A stretch of DNA of 6,400 bases from DAIRFP01 sp036794995 (GCA_036794995.1 DAIRFP010000272.1:1-6400), one strand, 5' to 3'. Counted from the stretch's first letter, positions 1-5,878 are shown. Notes: a model not told the origin generated them from the letters alone. A program made the numbers and translations.

Positions 1-8
1 TGCCTTGC

Positions 9-116
9 GCCCGTGGTCAATAGGCCGGTGGCTTGATGGCCACCACTCCGACCCCCTGAGTGGGGTTTCCCGGGGTTGGGGCCTGGCGGAACCGTTTCGT
101 TCCTGTGCCCACGGGC
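9..116 (+). ncRNA. Candidate structured RNA upstream of the molybdoenzyme gene
   Basis: This stretch can fold into a closed multi-branched shape. An outer stem of 8 perfect pairs joins GCCCGTGG (9-16) to CCACGGGC (109-116). An inner stem joins AGGCC (22-26) to GGCCT (80-84). Three hairpins follow: GGTGGC/GCCACC (27-32/39-44), ACCCC/GGGGT (51-55/62-66) and GGAAC/GTTCC (88-92/99-103). A competing pairing, CGACCCC (49-55) with GGGGTTG (72-78), would replace the middle hairpin and includes a G-U pair that works only as + strand RNA. I do not recognise the family. Its place before a molybdopterin enzyme makes a molybdenum-cofactor riboswitch worth testing, but I cannot match that consensus from memory. 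It could also be the remains of an unrelated small RNA, or chance folding of GC-rich DNA. It lies upstream of the promoter proposed at 161-189, so it may not be part of that mRNA. Confidence 0.3.
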
Positions 117-160
117 TCCAGTCCCACCCCTCTCGAAGCCTGAAGGTAGACCGTTTCGAT

Positions 161-189
161 TTGTCACGGGATTTCTGGGACACTACACT
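161..189 (+). promoter_or_regulatory. Possible sigma70 promoter for the molybdoenzyme gene
   Basis: TTGTCA (161-166, one mismatch to TTGACA) and TACACT (184-189, two mismatches to TATAAT) are separated by exactly 17 bases. A transcript starting near 196 would have a leader of about 26 bases containing the GGGAGG ribosome site at 209-214. It was found by eye, and no experimental or comparative support is available. Confidence 0.35.
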
Positions 190-221
190 GCCGAAAGATT
201 TAGCTTCTGGGAGGTATCTAC

Positions 222-2447
222 ATGACGCAGGTTGTCGGGAGGCCCACGCCGAGGGTCGAGGGCGAGCTCAAGGTGACGGGAAAAGCGCTTTACAGTGCGG
301 ACCTGAATTTGCCGGATACGCTTTGGGGCAAGGTGCTGCGCAGCCCGATTTCGTACGGGCGCATCAAGAGCATAGATATCAGTAAGGCCTGGCAGGTGCC
401 GGGGGTGAAGGCCGTGATTACCGGACAGGACGTGGCGGGACTCAGAATTGGCCGGTGTATTTATGATACGCCGGTTTTGGCGGACGGCGTGGTGCGGTTC
501 ATCGGCGAAAAGGTCGCCGCGGTTGCGGCGGAGACTGAGGAGGCGGTGGAGCGCGCGTTGGATTTGATCGAAGTCGAATATGACGAGCTGGAAGCGCTGC
601 TCGATCCGGTGGAGGCGGCCAAACCTGGCGCAACCCTGCTTCATCCCGATCTCCTGTCGTACAAAGGGCTGCCGGTTCCCTTGGCCAAGCCGAGCAATGT
701 GTTCGCTTATCTCAAATGGGGCAAAGGAGATCTTCAAGCGGGTTTTAAGGGATCGGATCTGATCGTGGAAAATACCTATACAACGCAGGTGACGCATCAG
801 TCCTATTTGGAGCCCCACGCTTGCGTGGTGAAGGCGGACCCGTCCGGCGGCGCGGATATATGGTCCTGCAGCAAGACGCCTTTCGCAGTGCGGGGGCAGC
901 TTTCCAATTGCATCGGGATCGCCAAGGAGAAGTTCGTGTTTCATCCGATGCACATCGGCGGGGACTTCGGCGGCAAAGGCGGGTTCATGGATACTCCCGT
1001 TTGTTATTTTTTGTCCTTGAAAAGCGGTCAGCCGGTGAAGATGGTCATGGACTATTCGGAAGAATTGGTCGCCGGCAATCCCCGCCATCCGTCGATCATC
1101 AAAGTCAAAACCGGCGTCAAGAGAAATGGCCTCATCATGGCGCACCACATGAGCTTTCTGTTCGATAGCGGCGCCTACGGATCGATGAAACCCGCCGGTT
1201 ATCTGATCGGCGCCCAGACCTGCGCGGGTCCATACAAGATCTTCAATTGTCTGATCGAAGAGAAAATCGTCTATACGAACAAGGTGCCCTGCGGCCACAT
1301 GCGGGCGCCCGGCGACCCCCAGGGATTCTTCGCTAACGAGAGTCAAATGGACATCGTCGCGCGGAAGCTCGACATGGATCCGGCGGAGTTCAAAGGCAAA
1401 AATATGCTGCATGATGGCGATGAAACGCCCATCGGGGGCCATATCGCCCACATCAGAGGCGTGGAGGCATTGCAGAAGGCGATCCAGTTGTCCGGTTACG
1501 ATAAGCCGAAAGCCAAAAACGTTGGGCGAGGTCTGTCTTTTTCCGAATGGAGCCCCAGCGGCGGCGAAGGCAATGTCTTTGTCACCATCGATGAAAAGGG
1601 CACGGTCAAAGTTTCATCGCCGGTGGTGGATCAGGGCGCGGGAGTGCTCACGATCATTGTCGAAGTCGTGGGCGAAGAGCTTCAGGTTCCCGCCGACAGA
1701 ATCGAGTTGACCCAGCTCGACAGCAGCGTGGTGCCGAGCGACGGCGGCGTCGGCGGCAGCCGCGCCACCCGCGTTTACGGCAACGCATCCTATGACGCAG
1801 GCACGAAAGCTAAGGCGGAAGTTATCGCGGTGGCGGCAGAAAAGTGGACAGTAAGGCCGGAGGAACTGGAGTTAAGCAACGGCGCCGTCCTACACCGGGC
1901 GTCGAAACGAAGGATGAGTTTCGCCCAAGTTGTCAAAGCGAAGGGCTCGCCGATCACGGTGAAAGGCTATTACAAAAGCACGGAAAAAGCCCACGACGCC
2001 TCGGTCTCGGCACAAATCGCGGAAGTCCATGTCGATCCGGAGACGGGCCAGGTCAGCTTGCTCCAGATGACCTCCGCCCACACCACGGGGAAGGTGATCA
2101 ATCCGCTCATGCATCAAGGCCAGATCGAAGGTGGCGTCGTGTTTGGACTGGGTTATGCGTTGACCGAAGAAGTCCTGTTCGATGGCGGCCGGGTCACGAC
2201 CACTAACTTCGGTGAGTTTAAGATCCCTAACATTCAGGATATCCCGCCGTTAAAGACGGCGGTTATGGAGACGGTGCCCCATGGACCGGGCCCTTACAAT
2301 AGCTTGGCGATCGGCGAGGTAGCGAACACACCCACGGCAGCGGCGGTGGCCAATGCGGTGGCCGACGCTTGCGGCGTGCGCATCAAGGATTTGCCGGTGA
2401 CGTCGGAAAAGGTCTACGATGCGCTAAAAAAGAAAGCCAAAGGGTGA
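222..2447 (+). CDS. Xanthine dehydrogenase-family molybdopterin-binding large subunit
   Basis: This 741-residue protein is the catalytic molybdenum-cofactor subunit of a xanthine dehydrogenase/aldehyde oxidase/CO dehydrogenase-type hydroxylase, normally cytoplasmic and working with FAD and 2Fe-2S subunits. The N-terminal hammerhead domain begins with VGRPTPRVEGELKVTGKA. The first cofactor domain holds GGDFGGKGG (residues 246-254) and HMRAPGDPQ (359-367). The second holds VVDQGAG and a C-terminal GE pair whose Glu699 aligns with the family's catalytic glutamate. The CO dehydrogenase loop AYxCSFR is absent, so this is not form I CoxL; the substrate cannot be read from sequence. Length is normal for a stand-alone subunit. 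The ATG has GGGAGG seven bases upstream, and the N-terminus matches the family start. No partner subunit lies within 221 bases upstream or after it here. A propeller protein gene follows 100 bases later. Confidence 0.95.
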   Translation: MTQVVGRPTPRVEGELKVTGKALYSADLNLPDTLWGKVLRSPISYGRIKSIDISKAWQVPGVKAVITGQDVAGLRIGRCIYDTPVLADGVVRFIGEKVAAVAAETEEAVERALDLIEVEYDELEALLDPVEAAKPGATLLHPDLLSYKGLPVPLAKPSNVFAYLKWGKGDLQAGFKGSDLIVENTYTTQVTHQSYLEPHACVVKADPSGGADIWSCSKTPFAVRGQLSNCIGIAKEKFVFHPMHIGGDFGGKGGFMDTPVCYFLSLKSGQPVKMVMDYSEELVAGNPRHPSIIKVKTGVKRNGLIMAHHMSFLFDSGAYGSMKPAGYLIGAQTCAGPYKIFNCLIEEKIVYTNKVPCGHMRAPGDPQGFFANESQMDIVARKLDMDPAEFKGKNMLHDGDETPIGGHIAHIRGVEALQKAIQLSGYDKPKAKNVGRGLSFSEWSPSGGEGNVFVTIDEKGTVKVSSPVVDQGAGVLTIIVEVVGEELQVPADRIELTQLDSSVVPSDGGVGGSRATRVYGNASYDAGTKAKAEVIAVAAEKWTVRPEELELSNGAVLHRASKRRMSFAQVVKAKGSPITVKGYYKSTEKAHDASVSAQIAEVHVDPETGQVSLLQMTSAHTTGKVINPLMHQGQIEGGVVFGLGYALTEEVLFDGGRVTTTNFGEFKIPNIQDIPPLKTAVMETVPHGPGPYNSLAIGEVANTPTAAAVANAVADACGVRIKDLPVTSEKVYDALKKKAKG

Positions 2448-2468
2448 TCTAGCCGAAGGGTGGCTTTT

Positions 2469-2501
2469 ATGGCTGAATCTCTAGTTAATGGGTGCGTGTG
2501 A
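2469..2501 (+). other. Ten-codon ORF, degenerate duplicate of the next gene's start
   Basis: ATGGCTGAATCTCTA at 2469-2483 nearly repeats ATGGCTGAGTCTTTA at 2548-2562, the true start of the propeller gene. Both encode MAESL, and the similarity extends into the upstream leader (GGCTTTT against GGTTCTTT). The upstream copy ends at a TGA after ten codons (MAESLVNGCV). It is either a relic of a short duplication or a leader peptide. Its own ribosome site (GAAGGG) is weaker than the downstream AGAGGAGG. Confidence 0.35.
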
Positions 2502-2547
2502 ACTAACGAGATCAGTAGTAGGAGATCCGAACCAGAGGAGGTTCTTT

Positions 2548-3624
2548 ATGGCTGAGTCTTTACGCTATTACGTGGCGCATAACGGCGGGCTGAAGGTCAT
2601 GCAGCTTCTGGGCGAATCCATGGACACCATCGGCGAGTTCTTCGAGGGCAGGACCGTGGAGCACTTGATCGGCTGCCACGACAAGCCGGAGATCGTTTTT
2701 GCGGCGGTGGCCTTCGACGGCGGCTATCGGACGCGGGACGGCGGCAAGACGTGGGAGAAGATCATGGAAGGGGATGTGCGCACCTTTACCGTGGACCCCC
2801 ATGACGAACGCGTGGTGTACCTGGGCATTGGCCCGATTCGTCTGTTTCGGAGCGAGGACGGTGGCGCGAAATGGGAGCCGCTGGACGGCATGCTCGACTT
2901 CTCCGAGGAAGTGAAAAAGAAGTGGGACGTGCCGCCACGCCTGCGCGGCATCGAATCCCCCCACGTGCGCCATATTTTTATTCATCCCGACGATGCCAAT
3001 CTGCTGTTCGTTCTGCTCGAGCACGGCGGGGTTTTGCTAAGCCGCGATCGCGGCAAGAGCTGGGAAGATCGCAGCACCGGCATCGACTATGTCGACATGC
3101 ATTACATCGAGAATTATCCGGACAGCAAAGAGCGTTACTATGTTTCTTCGGCGCGGGGCTTTTTCCGCAGCGACGACGCCGGAAAGCAGTGGCGCCGGGT
3201 TGAGAACGGCATGCCCTGGGCCTATACCGAACTGCACAGCTACTCCCACGAATGGCACTTTTTGCCGGGAGATTCGCCGCGGATGGTCCTTTGCGGCGGC
3301 AAGGGCTCCCCGGGAGTGTGGGCGCGGGAGAAAATGAATCCCAAGGGCCACATTCTGCTGAGCGATGACGGCGGCGAGAATTGGCGCATATCCACCGGCG
3401 GCCTGGAAAAAGAAAATCCCTGGATGCCCTGGGTCCTGCTCCGTCATCCCAGTGATGCGCGGACGCTCTTCTGCGGCATGGGCGACGGCGCTCGCGGTTA
3501 TGGTTTCGACGCGCGATTAAAAGGAAAGGGAGCCTTCTACGTCAGCCGCGACCGGGGCGACTCCTGGGAGCCGATTCTGTCGGATACCCCATCGATTTTG
3601 ACCGCCTGGGTGGCCGCGAACTGA
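2548..3624 (+). CDS. BNR/Asp-box beta-propeller protein (sialidase/VPS10-like fold)
   Basis: This 358-residue protein carries six Asp-box motifs, the turn signature of sialidase- and sortilin-type propellers: TRDGGKTW (62-69), SEDGGAKW (102-109), SRDRGKSW (165-172), SDDAGKQW (208-215), SDDGGENW (272-279) and SRDRGDSW (333-340). One motif per blade would suggest a six-bladed propeller. There is no signal peptide or membrane segment, so a cytoplasmic location is likely. Two His groups, H139/H142/H146 and H230/H234/H237, could bind metal, but that is only a guess. The start at 2548 is chosen for AGAGGAGG six bases upstream; the frame is open back to an ATG at 2488, which adds 20 residues of unconvincing sequence. 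Catalytic activity is not implied, because Asp-box propellers are often non-enzymatic. It lies 100 bases after the molybdoenzyme gene on the same strand and may be co-transcribed. Precise function unknown. Confidence 0.85.
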   Translation: MAESLRYYVAHNGGLKVMQLLGESMDTIGEFFEGRTVEHLIGCHDKPEIVFAAVAFDGGYRTRDGGKTWEKIMEGDVRTFTVDPHDERVVYLGIGPIRLFRSEDGGAKWEPLDGMLDFSEEVKKKWDVPPRLRGIESPHVRHIFIHPDDANLLFVLLEHGGVLLSRDRGKSWEDRSTGIDYVDMHYIENYPDSKERYYVSSARGFFRSDDAGKQWRRVENGMPWAYTELHSYSHEWHFLPGDSPRMVLCGGKGSPGVWAREKMNPKGHILLSDDGGENWRISTGGLEKENPWMPWVLLRHPSDARTLFCGMGDGARGYGFDARLKGKGAFYVSRDRGDSWEPILSDTPSILTAWVAAN

Positions 3625-3637
3625 CGCGTCGGTTTCC

Positions 3638-3679
3638 AGTTCCGGGTTGCTAGTTCCGGGTTGCTAGTTTCGGGTTACT
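3638..3679. repeat. Three-unit 14-base tandem repeat
   Basis: AGTTCCGGGTTGCT occurs at 3638-3651 and identically at 3652-3665, then as AGTTTCGGGTTACT at 3666-3679 with two changes. It begins 13 bases after the propeller gene's stop. It is non-coding and resembles a slippage-generated intergenic microrepeat. Confidence 0.9.
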
Positions 3680-3702
3680 GAGTAAGGGCTGAAACTAGCG
3701 AC
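3660..3702 (+). other. Stem-loop downstream of the propeller gene
   Basis: GTTGCTAGTTTC (3660-3671) pairs with GAAACTAGCGAC (3691-3702) over 12 positions, with one G-U pair and a 19-base loop. It overlaps the tandem repeat. It could help end transcription or protect the 3' end of the propeller mRNA, but no T-run follows, so I do not call it an intrinsic terminator. Confidence 0.5.
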
Positions 3703-3768
3703 AACGAATCACGAACCTGATCACGGTGGTTTCCCCAAACCCGATTCTTCCCCTTTTATCCCTTATCC

Positions 3769-3862
3769 TTTTGCCCTTATCCTTTTTAAACCCGAGACCC
3801 GGGCACGGCTCTTTGCCTTCGTTTCCGCTTTCAGCTTTGATCATTCATCCTTAGTCTTAACG
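3769..3862. repeat. Dispersed intergenic repeat, copy A
   Basis: This is the left copy of a diverged repeat whose partner is at 5879-5958 in the same orientation. Matching blocks, in order, are a 20-base T-rich block at 3769-3788 (19 of 20 identical), GGGCACGGCTCTT at 3801-3813 (12 of 13), TCAGCTTTGATCAT at 3831-3844 (identical) and CTTAACG at 3856-3862 (identical). Copy A carries about ten extra bases after the first block. No ORF is conserved between the copies, so it looks like a non-coding dispersed element. Confidence 0.7.
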
Positions 3863-3928
3863 CGCCGGAGTCCACCGCAAGGTTTGAGTAATCCTCGGTC
3901 AGTTCCGCGACCCCCAAACGGGACAATT

Positions 3929-3960
3929 CGTCATTTCGATGTTTTGAGAATTATCAAAAC
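3929..3960. repeat. Palindromic element, copy 1 (possible operator)
   Basis: This 32-base stretch matches 5573-5604 at 30 of 32 positions. Its core is an inverted repeat, GATGTTTTGA (3938-3947) and TCAAAACATC (3954-3963), ten perfect pairs around a six-base spacer. It ends about 145 bases before the MNT gene's proposed start. A dyad of this size could be a dimeric repressor's site, as expected for toxin-antitoxin autoregulation, but it could equally be a small dispersed repeat. Which protein would bind is not known. Confidence 0.6.
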
Positions 3961-4069
3961 ATCAAAGTTTGAAAAGAGACGTCCTCAACCAATTTGGTGT
4001 CGGTTAGTCATCGATACCGAGAAGTCAGTTAATCAATCGGGCTTGACTTCTGGGAGGCGAAAACGATTA

Positions 4070-4098
4070 TTGGAACTTGGGGCTGAATCGCGTAGAAT
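4070..4098 (+). promoter_or_regulatory. Possible promoter of the MNT/HEPN operon
   Basis: TTGGAA (4070-4075) and TAGAAT (4093-4098, one mismatch to the -10 consensus) are 17 bases apart. Transcription would begin near 4105, almost at the GTG at 4109, implying a nearly leaderless mRNA, which fits the lack of a clear ribosome site there. A competing candidate just upstream is TTGACT (4043-4048) with GATTAT (4065-4070), 16 bases apart; it would give a leader of about 30 bases. Confidence 0.35.
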
Positions 4099-4108
4099 CT
4101 TCGAAATC

Positions 4109-4399
4109 GTGACTATTGAAGAACTCATAAAAGACCGGCGAGAAGAAATCCTGCGAATCGCCGCGCGACATGGCGCCCACAACGTGCGGGTTTTCGGCTC
4201 GGTTGTCCGCGGTGAAGCGCGCCCTGACAGCGACGTGGACTTCTTGGTCGATATGGACCCGGGACGGACCCTGCTCGACATGGGTGGGCTGGTGATGGAA
4301 CTGCGAGAGATATTGGGTCGCGAGGTTGATGTCGTGACCGAGCGCGGACTCAAGGCACGTATCCGGGATCGCATAATCAAAGAGGCAGCGCCTTTGTGA
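4109..4399 (+). CDS. mntA: MNT-type nucleotidyltransferase antitoxin (MntA-like)
   Basis: This 96-residue minimal nucleotidyltransferase is the antitoxin of a HEPN/MNT pair. In characterised members it silences the HEPN ribonuclease by AMPylating a tyrosine near the active site. The polymerase-beta signature is complete: GS at residues 30-31, then DxD at Asp42 and Asp44 (the GSx10DxD pattern), and a third acidic residue, Asp74, in REVDVV. The enzyme should therefore be active. I chose the GTG at 4109 because the protein then begins TIEELIKDRREEILRIA, the usual family N-terminus and length. A TTG at 4070 with GGGAGG twelve bases upstream is the alternative, adding 13 residues. The stop overlaps the GTG of the HEPN gene by four bases, so the two are translationally coupled. 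A palindromic element lies upstream. Confidence 0.9.
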   Translation: MTIEELIKDRREEILRIAARHGAHNVRVFGSVVRGEARPDSDVDFLVDMDPGRTLLDMGGLVMELREILGREVDVVTERGLKARIRDRIIKEAAPL

Positions 4400-4740
4400 G
4401 AGACCCTAAGGAGCGGCTCCGGGATATTCTTGACGGGATTGCCAATATCGAACGCTATGCGGCGCGTGGACGGCAAGCGTTTGAGTCTGACGAGCTCATT
4501 CAGAACTGGTTCGTGCGGCACCTCCAGATTATCGGCGAAGCGGTACGCGGGTTGCCGCAAGAACTTCGTGATCGGGAAAAATCCGTACCCTGGTCTAAGA
4601 TCATGGGTATGCGGCACATCCTTGTTCACGACTACTTTGCCGTGGACACCGATATTGTGTGGGATGTCATCGAGCGCGACCTGCCGGATTTAAAGGCCAA
4701 GGTCGAAGCGCTCCTACAGCAGCTTGAGCGGGGCCCCTGA
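4396..4740 (+). CDS. hepT: HEPN-domain ribonuclease toxin (HepT/DUF86 family)
   Basis: This 114-residue, mostly helical protein is the toxin partner of the MNT gene. It carries the HEPN catalytic motif Rx4HxY as RHILVHDY: Arg73, His78 and Tyr80. In characterised HepT proteins Arg and His are needed for RNA cleavage, and the tyrosine is where MntA adds AMP. All three are present, so the toxin looks intact. Other family features are HLQIIGEAVRGLP in the middle and the VWDVIERDLPDLK tail. It starts at a GTG that overlaps the antitoxin stop as GTGA, which sets a tight ratio of the two proteins. Antitoxin-first order is common in this family. The stop codon is the last triplet before the assembly gap, so what follows it is unknown. 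Confidence 0.93.
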   Translation: MRDPKERLRDILDGIANIERYAARGRQAFESDELIQNWFVRHLQIIGEAVRGLPQELRDREKSVPWSKIMGMRHILVHDYFAVDTDIVWDVIERDLPDLKAKVEALLQQLERGP

Positions 4741-4840
4741 NNNNNNNNNNNNNNNNNNNNNNNNNNNNNNNNNNNNNNNNNNNNNNNNNNNNNNNNNNNN
4801 NNNNNNNNNNNNNNNNNNNNNNNNNNNNNNNNNNNNNNNN
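4741..4840. other. Assembly gap of 100 N bases
   Basis: A run of exactly 100 unknown bases is the conventional placeholder for a scaffold gap of unknown length. It begins directly after the HEPN stop and ends 15 bases before the next toxin's start. Distance and missing content between the two modules cannot be judged, and the promoter of the second module is probably hidden here. Confidence 0.98.
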
Positions 4841-4855
4841 GAACATTAGGAAGTC

Positions 4856-5224
4856 ATGCCCAAGATTTCTGTTGTCTTCTATCAGGAGGATGCCCAGACT
4901 GTTCCCGTGCTCGATTGGCTTGACCGTCTCCCCACCAGAGCCCAAGATAAATGCCGGGTTCGTATGGAGAGGCTACGGGATTTGGGCCATGAACTGCGCC
5001 GGCTGGAATCAGATTACTTAAGGGACGGTATTTATGAGCTGCGAGTGGGACTTCAAGGAATGAACTATCGAATGCTCTATTTCTTTCACGGCAGGGTTGC
5101 CGCAGTTCTTGCTTACGGTCTAGTAAAGGAAAGAGAAGTTCCTCCACGTGAGATTGCGGAGGCTATTCGAAGAAAGCGGAAGTTCGAATTAGACCCTGAG
5201 GGGCATACCTACAAGGAGCGCTGA
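4856..5224 (+). CDS. RelE/ParE-superfamily toxin, Gp49-like (HigB type)
   Basis: This 122-residue protein resembles phage-derived Gp49-like toxins of the RelE superfamily, which in known cases act as mRNA interferases at the ribosome. Typical features are WLDRLPTRAQDK near residues 21-32, then LRDGIYELRVGLQGMNYRMLYFF (55-77), in which a conserved Arg/Tyr pattern lies on the central sheet, and VLAYGLVKEREVPPREI (84-100), ending in a basic helix. Length is normal. The ATG has AGGA four bases upstream. The stop overlaps the ATG of the antitoxin gene by one base (TGATG), and toxin-first order is the HigBA arrangement. Its promoter would fall in or near the N gap. Target and active residues cannot be assigned by eye. 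Confidence 0.9.
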   Translation: MPKISVVFYQEDAQTVPVLDWLDRLPTRAQDKCRVRMERLRDLGHELRRLESDYLRDGIYELRVGLQGMNYRMLYFFHGRVAAVLAYGLVKEREVPPREIAEAIRRKRKFELDPEGHTYKER

Positions 5225-5559
5225 TGATGCAGAGAAAGAAGAGAAAAACGACCACCGACGCAGTGGAGATTCTCCATCGCCGTTATTACCGAGGTAAACC
5301 GGAGCGATTGGCTGCCTTGGAGAGGGCTCGGGCCGATGATCATGTCGCGCGCAAAATCGCCGCTCTCCGGACTGAGGCTGGGCTCAGCCAACGGCAGTTG
5401 GCTAAACTGATCGGCACTACGGCCTCGGTTATCTGCCGGCTCGAAGACGCGGATTATGGGGGTCACTCGTTGGCCATGCTTAACCGCATTGCCACTGCCC
5501 TGAACCGCCGCGTCGAGATTCATTTCGTTCCAGTGGAGCGACGGCTCCGCTCAGCATAA
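5224..5559 (+). CDS. Xre-family helix-turn-helix antitoxin (HigA-like)
   Basis: This 111-residue DNA-binding protein is the antitoxin partner of the Gp49-like toxin. A basic N-terminal extension (MQRKKRKTT) leads into an Xre/Cro domain at about residues 43-98, with LSQRQLAKLIGTTASVICRLE as helices two to three and a C-terminal NRRVEIHFVP strand typical of HigA-type antitoxins. It should neutralise the toxin by direct binding and repress the operon. The toxin's TGA overlaps this ATG, and AAGGAG (5213-5218) lies five bases before it. A second ATG at 5227 is eight bases from the same site and is just as likely the start, shortening the protein by one residue. The last codons run directly into the second palindromic element's flank. 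Confidence 0.92.
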   Translation: MMQRKKRKTTTDAVEILHRRYYRGKPERLAALERARADDHVARKIAALRTEAGLSQRQLAKLIGTTASVICRLEDADYGGHSLAMLNRIATALNRRVEIHFVPVERRLRSA

Positions 5560-5572
5560 TAGGCAGGGGGAA

Positions 5573-5604
5573 CGCCATTTTGATGTTTTGAGAATTATCA
5601 AAAC
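5573..5604. repeat. Palindromic element, copy 2 (possible operator)
   Basis: This is the second copy of the element at 3929-3960, with 30 of 32 bases the same. Here the core dyad is GTTTTGA (5585-5591) and TCAAAAC (5598-5604). It is nested in a further inverted pair, GGGAACG (5568-5574) and CGTTCCC (5610-5616), making a composite palindrome of 49 bases. It sits between the antitoxin stop and the DUF2283 gene, ending 44 bases before the latter's start. I see no good -35/-10 pair within it. Confidence 0.6.
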
Positions 5605-5648
5605 GTGGACGTTCCCTCGGCGAAGCACGATCACGAGGCACGCTCCGT

Positions 5649-5861
5649 ATGGCCGAAAAAGTAAAAGTTTGGTTCGATCCTGAGGGAGATTTTTTAGCGG
5701 TACGGTTCAGTGATGCTCCTGGGTTCATGCGCGAAACGGCACATAATGCGCTGATGGAGCGAGTAGACGAGCATGGACAAGTTGTCGGGTTCAGCATCCT
5801 CGGAGTGAGTCGTTTTCGGAAAGAACGCCCTTTTGAAGTTGAATTGAGCGTTGGCAAATAG
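5649..5861 (+). CDS. DUF2283 small protein
   Basis: This 70-residue protein fits the DUF2283 family: VKVWFDPEGDFLAVRFSDAPG at the N-terminus (a WFDxxxDFLxVRF strand pair), then METAHNAL-like and ERVDEHGQVVGFSILGVSRF, and an ELSVGK end. Family members are small beta-rich proteins of unknown biochemistry. Many lie next to a DUF4258 gene and are suspected to be antitoxins. No DUF4258 partner is visible in the bases on either side, so this one looks orphaned or acts with another gene. The ATG has only a weak GAGG (5635-5638) ten bases upstream. The palindromic element lies in its leader. The frame stays open for 72 codons after the TAG stop. Confidence 0.8.
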   Translation: MAEKVKVWFDPEGDFLAVRFSDAPGFMRETAHNALMERVDEHGQVVGFSILGVSRFRKERPFEVELSVGK

Positions 5862-5878
5862 ACCCGCTGCCTTCGAAA

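Larger units (their letters stand above)
3625..4108. other. Intergenic region with repeats before the MNT/HEPN operon
   Basis: These 484 bases hold no convincing gene. From left to right they contain a 14-base tandem repeat (3638-3679), a stem-loop (3660-3702), an A/T-rich dispersed repeat (3769-3862), a palindromic element (3929-3960) and a likely promoter (4070-4098). The MNT reading frame stays open back to a TTG at 3884, but that extension crosses the palindrome and does not resemble protein of the family, so I treat it as non-coding. Confidence 0.7.

Noticed and set aside
9..120. tRNA-like outline: an eight-pair acceptor-like stem followed by T and CCA
   Set aside because: No T-arm abuts the 3' acceptor strand, the TTC loop is not properly framed by a five-pair stem next to it, and no anticodon arm of the right size is present.
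5..385. 126-codon plus-strand frame at the window start
   Set aside because: It overlaps the molybdoenzyme start in another frame and its composition is that of translated structured non-coding DNA.
183..1451. Long 422-codon open frame on the minus strand
   Set aside because: It lies entirely opposite the clearly homologous molybdoenzyme gene and its translation resembles no protein family; it is a shadow of GC-biased codons.
2488..2547. Upstream ATG adding 20 residues to the propeller protein
   Set aside because: No ribosome site precedes it, whereas AGAGGAGG is ideally placed before the ATG at 2548.
3638..3702. CRISPR-like array
   Set aside because: The 14-base units are directly adjacent with no spacers and no cas genes are present.
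3660..3702. Intrinsic terminator of the propeller gene
   Set aside because: The stem is good but the loop is 19 bases and no T-run follows.
3884..4108. N-terminal extension of the MNT antitoxin to 171 residues
   Set aside because: It starts at a TTG without a ribosome site, crosses the duplicated palindrome, and family members are close to 96 residues.
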